Source of the DNA: Agrypnia vestita | Lineage: Eukaryota > Arthropoda > Insecta > Trichoptera > Phryganeidae | Length of the DNA stretch: 64,000 nucleotides | Direction: 5' to 3' | Assembly (NCBI GenBank): GCA_016648135.1 | Contig: JADDOH010002328.1 | Coordinates: 37,854 to 101,853 of the forward strand | In this document: positions 57,211 through 64,000 of the stretch, piece after piece | Numbering within the stretch: the first letter of the stretch is position 1 | Layout: each line of letters begins with the position of its first letter | Notes under the pieces: model-generated | Seen by the model: the letters and a program-made list of their open reading frames with translations, nothing else | Database searches by the model: none | Told to the model about the DNA's origin: nothing | Made by a program: the position numbers and the translations under genes

Positions 57211-58185
57211 TTACCCCTATGTGAGTTTAATTATAATTTTGTGCATTACTAATTTCGAGAGTAACAGAATTTCTCATCGACAGGTGAAGTATTAAAATAC
57301 TTTCAAATGTAGAATTTCTACAAGGATTAGGTGTAAGTGCAAATAGATTAGCGTACGTAAATACAAAGAAATTGATAATTTCAACGTTGACAGATCTCGT
57401 AACACGGTCGCACAAATTATTGTTTTTACGTTTGCGTGCCCTTGTACGATAAATATTGAGGTCGAATCTCATCGGTTTGCGTTATCATAACAATCATGTC
57501 TTGATGCCCTATTATATAACATTGTACACTTGACGAATATTACTTAAATAAATACGATTGTTTTAATTTTTTTAGAAATCAGTTCGTTTTGCGCACATTA
57601 CTAATTTCTTCATCCTAAGAGTCCAAATATATAATTAAAGTCGATATTTCCGCTATAACGATGGCTCCATTATAAAAATCTTGTCGGCCTGAGCACGGGA
57701 GGATTCCCATTATAATCGGGGTACCAAAGTTGTTATATTAGTGACACGTAAAAAGACGGTACTTATTTTTCTTAACGTTACGTATATAACGTTATATAAC
57801 AGCGGTAGACATGATTGTTGTGCTTTACCGCTATCTGAGACTATTTCCTATTTGTTTTGTTGAACTTTTGGATCGACCTCTCGGATGAGGCAATAAATGA
57901 TTATCTCACCCAACCGAACGGCGCGGCGCACAGGTGACCGCGCGAGCCCGCCCTGTTTACGGCGGGATGAAGTAGGTGTGACGCTTGTGTTAATTATGGA
58001 ACGGAGTGATTTACACACGACACACGAGCGAGTTGACTTACGAACCCGGCAGTATTCTGGAAACTGAGGGAAATTAAAAACAACAAAAAAAACTTAATTA
58101 CGAAGGTAAGAATAAATGTCACATTCGTATATTTTCACCTATATTTCCCGCTGCGGCAGTCACAAATTCATGTCTCCATTTTTTG
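57211..58185. other. No gene recognised; GC-rich patch with splice-donor-like site
   Basis: 57900-58060 is GC-rich with CpGs, and is followed by ACGAAG/GTAAGAAT, a donor-like site before 58106. It could be a promoter with a non-coding first exon, but no TATA or initiator stands out. The rest is AT-rich. Confidence 0.3.
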
Positions 58186-58189
58186 TTCT

Positions 58190-58640
58190 TTCGTACAAAT
58201 GCACCATTTTTAAGAAGTATCAAATATTCCAAATTTAAGCAACATTTACAAAGGGAAAAGTATATTCCATATTTACAATATATTTTGTAGGTGGAAAGTA
58301 TATGAAAAAAAATACATAATTATGCAACTATTTAAAGAGGGATATATTCCATAATCATAATTATGAAATAACTATTTTGAAGGTGGAAAGTACATATATT
58401 CAATATTTAGGCAAAATATTTAAGGACGAGAGTATTCCATAATTCCGCGTTATTTGTAAGATGGAAAGTAATATGAATAAAAAATAAAATAAAATTATGT
58501 AACATTTTTAAAGAGAAAAGTATATTCCGTATTTACGCTGGATTTTCAAAGAGAATTATTTTCAATATTAACGCATCATTTTTAAGTTTTAAGGAGGTAA
58601 TATATTCCATATTTTAAGTTCCATTTTTAAGGAGTGAAGG
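58190..58640. repeat. Degenerate minisatellite
   Basis: A string of diverged units built on 'AAAAGTATATTCCATATTTA' and 'ggtggaaagtatatgaa', about ten recognisable occurrences at irregular 35-60 bp spacing, for example at 58258, 58345, 58430, 58517 and 58600. No coding. Confidence 0.7.
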
Positions 58641-59058
58641 AGCAATCAGGAGCTAGTCGAATAAATGATTCGTTTGTACCGCTTGATTACTATTTGATTT
58701 GTTTGCCGTTTGAAAAAAGTTTTTTTTTTCAGAGGCTTATTTAAAATATGTCATAAAACTTCGTAAAAAAGTGAAGAGAACATTTCGTAGAATAATATGC
58801 AATAAACAACGCAAAACAAAAGAACATCATGTAACATGAAATAAGATTCAGATCTTCCGTCGCGGAACGCTGCTACATTTCTTTCCATACAATATGCGCT
58901 TATCAATCACACTGCACAGTCGATCACTCTGCTTTGCCGATTTTATGCGACGAAAAAGACGCGGCGGAAGATCCGCGTAGTGTAGCGCCGGCCTTAGAGA
59001 TCAAAAATACGGGGCGAATCAGAAAAAATAGTATGATACTCAGGAGTGGTATGATGCA
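58641..59058. other. No gene recognised
   Basis: A frame of 77 codons at 58934-59167 runs into the tandem duplication and is not supported as a gene. Short GC-richer patch at 58930-59030. Confidence 0.4.
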
Positions 59059-59460
59059 TGTGTCCCAGACAGTTTTTACACTTCGTTCTCTTCAACTCTT
59101 AGCTAAAAAGGTGCATTTTTTAACCCTGTCTTCTTCGAAATTGCCTCAACAAGCTCCTCCAAAATAATGTAAGATTACTTACATTTCTTTGGAGGAGCTT
59201 GATGAGATGATTAATTTTTCTTGACTTTTAAAGACTTTTGAAGAAACTCAAGGTCACAATGTGTCCCAGACAGTTTTTACACTTCGTTCTCTTCAACTCT
59301 TAGCTAAAAAGGTGCATTTTTTAACCCTGTCTTCTTCGAAATTGCCTCAACAAGCTCCTCCAAAATAATGTAAGATTACTTACATTTCTTTGGAGGAGCT
59401 TGATGAGATGATTAATTTTTCTTGACTTTTAAAGACTTTTGAAGAAATTCAAGGTCACAC
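59059..59460. repeat. 201-bp tandem duplication, two copies
   Basis: TGTGTCCCAGACAGTTTTTA occurs at 59059 and 59260, and the two 201-bp units differ at only a base or two by eye. Each unit contains a hairpin (59150-59201 and 59351-59402) with 14-bp and 7-bp stems. Near-identity suggests a very recent event or an assembly error. Confidence 0.9.
59150..59201. repeat. Hairpin within the 201-bp unit (first copy)
   Basis: CAAGCTCCTCCAAA pairs with TTTGGAGGAGCTTG, then a 3x3 internal loop, then ATGTAAG with CTTACAT around loop ATTA. The same hairpin is at 59351-59402. It is shorter than a normal insect pre-miRNA, so I do not call it one. Confidence 0.8.
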
Positions 59461-60250
59461 GCAGTAATTTTTTTTGTCACAGGGCTTTTGTAAAACTCGT
59501 TTTTATGCAGTTAAAATAAACAACTTGAATAAATTAAACAAGTAGCTTAACGAAGGAACTTTCTTATTATCCAAATTATTTTTTATTATTATTTATTATG
59601 TATTAAGATCCAAATAAATGAAAATTGACCTCTGAAATACCAATCATTTAAACCAAATTAGGCCAATCAATTAGAAAGGTATACAGAAAAAGTGTTTGAA
59701 AAAATATTTGCCTACTTCCGGGTTACGAACATTTTCATGCTCAATTGCTATGTACAACAAATTACAACAGTAAAATAAAATGTGCTTTCATTAAAAAACA
59801 AACATAAATTATTAATTATTATTATTATTATACAGAATCAACGCTTCGGTGCTGTATAGGTGATTTGTCAAATGGGGCGAAAGGCGAAATGGATGCCCTC
59901 GTCCGGCCCGGGTTAGGAGAGGTCTCTCCTCTCGTGCAGAGAGGCACCGATGGCGAAGATCGCAGAATCAATGTCCCTAAATAATGGACCTGTCAAAACG
60001 AGATAATGCGGACATATTTGTAATCGTCAATCTCGCGCCTCGCGTCACGAATGAAATCATTTTCCGCCGACATCCTCGGCAGGCGAGGCGCGTCCGATTA
60101 ATCAGCTCCTTTGTGTTAAAAACATTTTGTAATTTCCACCGGGAATATACGGCGCGTCATCATCGGGCACGCGCTTCGGAGCATACAGCATCGCGCCGGC
60201 AAATAAAAATACAGAGGTGGCCGAACAAATGTGTGCACACTTTCGCAGTT
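59461..60250. other. No gene recognised; GC-rich possible regulatory DNA
   Basis: 59880-60240 is GC-rich and contains an open frame of 92 codons (59984-60262) that reaches into the LINE fragment on the right. The peptide has no family resemblance, and the frame looks compositional. Homeodomain-type CCGATTAATCAGC lies near 60090. Could be a regulatory element. Confidence 0.3.
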
Positions 60251-60254
60251 GTCA

Positions 60255-60500
60255 TCCAGTGAAGCCTGGAATTGACAAAAAAAGAACGAAGTAAGCCAAA
60301 CGCTGCGAAAATGTGATCGCTCGGGCGCATGTGTTAAAATCTTTGTACGATTGTGAAGAATGAGCAAAATAAAAGCCTTAACAACAGTAGAGAATGCATG
60401 AGAAGTATATGAGTTTGACCGAAGCAAAAGTGGCGTGCCAAGATAGAAAAGTATGGCGTTATATCCTCTCTGCCTATCTCTGCGGGGAAACAGCGTGATG
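60255..60500 (+). pseudogene. LINE C-terminal fragment, internally deleted
   Basis: Plus strand: KPGIDKKRTK, stop, then (other frame) SLGRMC, stop, NLCTIVKNEQ, SLNNSRECMRS, and finally SLTEAKVACQDRKVWRYILS, AYLCGETA, stop. Each piece lines up with the copy at 26281-26715 (KPRIDKKRTK, SLRRMCENFVC, SFNNRRACMRR, YEAKVVFQDRRLW), but the middle with the KTWHDQ motif is missing. Confidence 0.65.
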
Positions 60501-60744
60501 GTTACTTAGTTTAAAACGAATTTTTTGATAACTCTAACTATTTTACAAAACATCATGAAAATATACTGAAGTTAATTAAAGTAGTGTGAAAATTTTAAAA
60601 ACAATATGATGTTTTTCGCACTAAAATAAATTTTGTAACACTTTTTGCTTTATGTCAAATGGTTTACAATTTCTTATAGAACATTACCTCATATTTCACT
60701 CTATTTTTTCATTTTTGCCATTATGCTTATGAGAGGAGTACAGT

Positions 60745-60950
60745 GCAATAGAGAAAAAAGAAAAGACCGCTGAGGTAGTTTTTGGACATGTGAACAGACG
60801 AGCGCGGAAAGAATAGTAAGAATCGAGTGTTAGACAACAGAAACAGAGGGCGTCGGAAGACCTGGCATGATTGGATAAACCATATCGGAGGATGACTGTT
60901 AAAAGCTTCACAAGTCCGAAACCCATACCATGGTACCGTTGTGATGTTTA
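60745..60950 (+). pseudogene. Second LINE tail fragment
   Basis: Plus strand in shifting frames: VFGHVNRRARKE and NRNRGRRKTWHDWINHIG. This is the basic 'GHVxR ... GRRKTWHDWI' part of a LINE tail related to 26281-26715. Lies between the fragment at 60255 and the long LINE. Confidence 0.55.
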
Positions 60951-61039
60951 CCAGGGAAAATCCGGGCGGCCTCCACGTGACACGTTAGCGGAATTCAATA
61001 AGCGGTAAAGGAAATCAGAAAAGTCTGGACCTCGGATGG

Positions 61040-63460
61040 TAAGCACTTTGGTTTTTATTTTTATTTTATTTTATTTTCATTTATTGGTTTTCTTACAGCC
61101 ATATAATTAATCAATCTTGAAAAAAACAATAATTGATGTACAGAGTTTTGGGCCAATTACAAGAAAACACATATATACAATCGATAAAAAATAAGAAAAA
61201 ACATGTCCAATAGTGAGTTTGTGTGAGTGTGTGTATTTGTGTGTTTATTTATTTATTTTGTTTTGGGAAAAGTTAACAGCAAAACAATCTTAAAAATTTT
61301 CCACTGAATTTAAAAATTTAATTTAACATACATTAATAGCGAATGGAGGGGAATGTGGGACGGGAGTAGAAGGGAAGATATAATGTACAAATTAGTTTGG
61401 GTGCGGTAGTGTAGATATTGTTTGTTTTATGTTTCTTATTGTTGCGTTGAAAATGTCAATGTGGTGATAGTTTGTGTTAAATGAATTTGTGGATCTGTAC
61501 ATAAAGGAGTTTTGTTTTGAGTTGGTCTTACAAAAGGGGAGATGAAAAGTAGGTGAATGTCTGTTATTGCGAGTTGGGATGTGGTAAGATATTCGTTGAA
61601 GAAGTTCCGGACTATCAACTAGATTGTGTGTTATTTTGAATAGCATCACCGCGTCAGCTATGTTTCTTCGACGAGTTAGGGTCTGCATGTTAAAAAACTT
61701 CGCAGAGTCTTCATTGCTTATATGAGATCTAAATGAACGGAGGTCTAGGTATCTTAGGAATCTGTTTTGGACGCTTTCAATTCTATTTTCGTGTACTGCA
61801 TAACCTGGATTCCACACCTGAGATGCATATTCTAAAATACTACGAACGTATGAGAAATAAAGTGTCTTGAGGGTACTGATATTTTTGAAATGTTTACATG
61901 TGCGTATGACAAAACCAAGCATAGATGATGCGTTGGTGACTATGTAATCGATATGTTTGTTGAAATTTAATTTACTGTCAAGTATCACCCCAAGGTCTTT
62001 GCTTTCGGATTTGGTAGATAATGTTATATTATTAATTGAATATTCATTAGAGAATACCTTTTTATTTCTTGTAAAGCGTACAACGAAGCATTTAGAAACA
62101 TTTATTTCCAGGCTGTGGGCATTGCAATACGTGTTCAGACGATGTAGGTCATCTTGCAGCCTTCGACAATCTTCTAGTGAGTTTATGGGAGAAAAAATTT
62201 TCATATCATCTGCATATAGGATAGTTTTTGAGTTTAGAAAGCAATCACCTATATCATTGATATAAATGTTAAATAGCAATGGTCCCAGCAGACTGCCTTG
62301 AGGTACTCCAGATGTTACAACAACAGTGTTAGATTTAAACCCTGCAACCACTACAATTTGACTACGGTTGGAGATATAAGAAGTAAGCCAACGATAAAGA
62401 TTGCCGTGAATACCTATCTTTAAAAGCTTGTTTGACAGTGTTGAGTGATCAACCCTATCGAACGCTTTACTGTAGTCGGTGTAGATAGTGTCTACTTGTA
62501 TTCTGTTATCTAAGTTATCTTGGAGGTATTCTACGAAAGTCAAAAGATTTGTGGTTGTAGATTTACCACTAATGAAACCGTGTTGATTAATATTCAAGGT
62601 AGGCTTAAGAGCTGGATACAGTTGGTCATAGATTATTTTTTCAAAAATTTTGTTAAATATACAAAGTTTGGAGATAGGCCTATAGTTTTTTACATCATTT
62701 TTTTTATCATTCTTGAAGATAGGAGATACATATGCAGATTTCCAAATAAGAGGGACAGTGCATTCTGTTAGAGAACGATTGTAAATTAAAGAGAGGGGTA
62801 AGGCTAGATTGTGTGCACATCGTTTAATAAAGATTGAGGGTATTTCGTCCGGGCCGGCACCTTTGTGAATATCAATTTTTTTAAGATATTTTAGTACAAT
62901 TTCCTCTGTCACTTCAATACTGCATATATTAGTTATGTGGTTTTCGTGGTTAATTATGGGCGTAATGGTAGGTCTATCATTCGGTGTACTAAAAACTGAG
63001 CTAAAATATTCCGAGAATAAGTTTGCTATATCCGTGCCATTATTAGCCTTCCTATCTCCTAAGAACATGCAATTTGGGACACCTTGAGATTTATTACACG
63101 TTTTGACATAGCTCCAGAAGTTTTTTGTGTTTAAGTTGATATTAGTTTCAATGTTGTTTAAGTAACGTGATTTGGATTCGCGACATAAATCTTTGTGCCG
63201 TTTGCGTAGGAGAGAGAATGTATCATAGTCGGCTTGGTTTTTGAATCTCTTATATTTACAAAAATATTTAAATTTTTCTTTGGTAATCTTGATAAGGGAG
63301 GCGTTATACCATGGGGGATATTTCGTATTCCAAGTAAATTTATGAGGAACATAAAGATTAATGAGACTTTTTAAGAAGTTATACAAGTTATCAAGAGCAA
63401 TTTCTATTTGATGATTAGAGAAAATAGATTCCCAATTAGCTTGTTCAAGAGCGTGTGTTC
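61040..63460 (-). mobile_element. Jockey/CR1-type LINE, 5'-truncated, intact polymerase
   Basis: A minus-strand frame of 664 codons (63386-61392) has all the LINE reverse-transcriptase blocks: GAGPDEIP at residues 177-184, NYRPIS 234-239, QHGF 268-271, TDYSKAFDRVDH 303-314 (first catalytic Asp), SGVPQGSLLGPLLFN 359-373 and YADD 391-394 (catalytic pair), then a C-terminus with SYVRSILEYASQVWNPGY. The frame extends upstream to about 63455, so the N-terminal end at 63386 is only the first Met. No apurinic endonuclease is present, so it is 5'-truncated. The 3' UTR ends at about 61040 in TAAAA repeats. Absence of stops means a young insertion. No target duplication was seen. At the 5' edge CTCTTGAAC is repeated (63446 and 63461). 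Confidence 0.9.
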
Positions 63461-63594
63461 AAGAGCATCATCTCTTGATATCTGCATAAATATAATATCA
63501 CAATGCTAATGGTTTTCGTCCCGGAAGACGAAATGTGGAAATGCGCGGCGATCGGCAAGAGAAATTAATTTCCAAATATGTGTTTGAGACTCAC

Positions 63595-63698
63595 CGCGAG
63601 GCACCTGTCAATCCGCGGAGCAGCGATGCAATTACTGTTAGTACAATACCTGTATCATCCTCTGCTACACAATCCGTCTGTAATATAATTCGACTCAC
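63595..63698 (-). CDS. Candidate internal coding exon on the minus strand
   Basis: In minus orientation TTTTTTATTTGTTACAG is followed by a 104-base segment and then CGCG/GTGAGT, giving strong acceptor and donor. Only one frame is open throughout: VSRIILQTDCVAEDDTGIVL, TVIASLLRGLTGASR. The other two frames hit stops. G+C is well above the flanks and the first base phase would be 0, the last 2. I do not recognise the protein. If real, the LINE at 61040-63460 lies in the downstream intron of this gene, in the same orientation. Confidence 0.4.
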
Positions 63699-63701
63699 CT
63701 G

Positions 63702-64000
63702 TAACAAATAAAAAAAATATAATTAATAACATTTCGAAAAAGGTTTGCTTTTTGAACAGGTAAAATATTATAGCATGTTATTTCACTAGAAACATGTAGG
63801 CAGAATTAAGTAGAATATATAAGTAGAACGAGCATGAACAAGATACATGAGGAAATAGGAGGAAGATATACAATGAGACTGCCATTAAGTAAGAAGCTCA
63901 AATCTCAAAAATCTCTTATGTTTATTATATATTATATAATTTTATTTACAATATTATTTATCTAAATACACATAATAATACTATTTTGTGGATTGCTACT
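63702..64000. other. AT-rich window end
   Basis: Probably intron upstream (in minus orientation) of the candidate exon; carries the pyrimidine tract of its acceptor next to 63699. No other feature. Confidence 0.4.

Noticed and set aside
59150..59201. microRNA precursor
   Set aside because: The stem is only 21 paired bases with a 3x3 internal loop and a 4-base loop, shorter than insect precursors; no seed or context evidence.
59059..59460. CRISPR-like array
   Set aside because: Only two 201-bp units, no spacers, eukaryotic context.

Overview
This window looks like insect nuclear DNA, most likely from a moth or butterfly. It is A+T-rich, carries short 'taggtacctacct'-type motifs that I associate with Lepidoptera, and is dominated by non-LTR retrotransposon tails, Penelope, mariner, Harbinger-like and foldback elements. 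The order-level assignment is an inference. No complete host protein gene is visible. The only long intact reading frame (61392-63386, minus, 664 aa) is a 5'-truncated LINE reverse transcriptase. Host sequence is probably intron or intergenic DNA. Two short open segments with good splice signals (48907-48985 plus; 63595-63698 minus) are the best candidates for host exons.

Layout: 1-2.9 kb holds a GC-hairpin repeat and featureless AT-rich DNA. 2.89-6.29 kb is a 3.4 kb non-coding element with a TATA promoter and an array of stem-loops; a second, closely similar copy lies at 32.93-36.45 kb. 8.1-10 kb has a mariner pseudogene and a LINE tail. 10.6-14 kb is a Penelope-like element with a hammerhead-like motif, split by a 1,827-bp solo LTR with a 5-bp target duplication. 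15-19.4 kb contains palindromes, a tandem-repeat element, duplicated tRNA-like units, a LINE tail and a Helitron-like end. 20.9-23 kb is a decayed Harbinger-like element carrying a second repeat. 23.9-25.7 kb is a large inverted repeat around an ~80% GC core, its right arm broken by a third copy of the tandem-repeat element.

Further right, 26.3-30 kb is LINE debris with a SINE and a 517-bp foldback MITE. 39.4-40.2 kb is a mariner pseudogene beside a SINE. 43.3-44.2 kb is a TTAA-flanked TIR element. 46-57 kb mixes SINE, LINE, MITE and foldback copies. 58-59.5 kb has a minisatellite and an exact-looking 201-bp tandem duplication with hairpins. 60-63.5 kb is LINE sequence.

The main interest is structural. 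The two 3.4 kb copies differ strongly over about 200 bp yet both fold that segment into a stem-loop at the same place, next to about ten further short stem-loops, several with A-rich AAAAGA-type loops. This suggests selection on RNA structure in a repeat with no protein-coding capacity. Hammerhead-like cores recur at four or five sites, mostly inside foldbacks. All alignments and foldings were done by eye; identities and counts are approximate.
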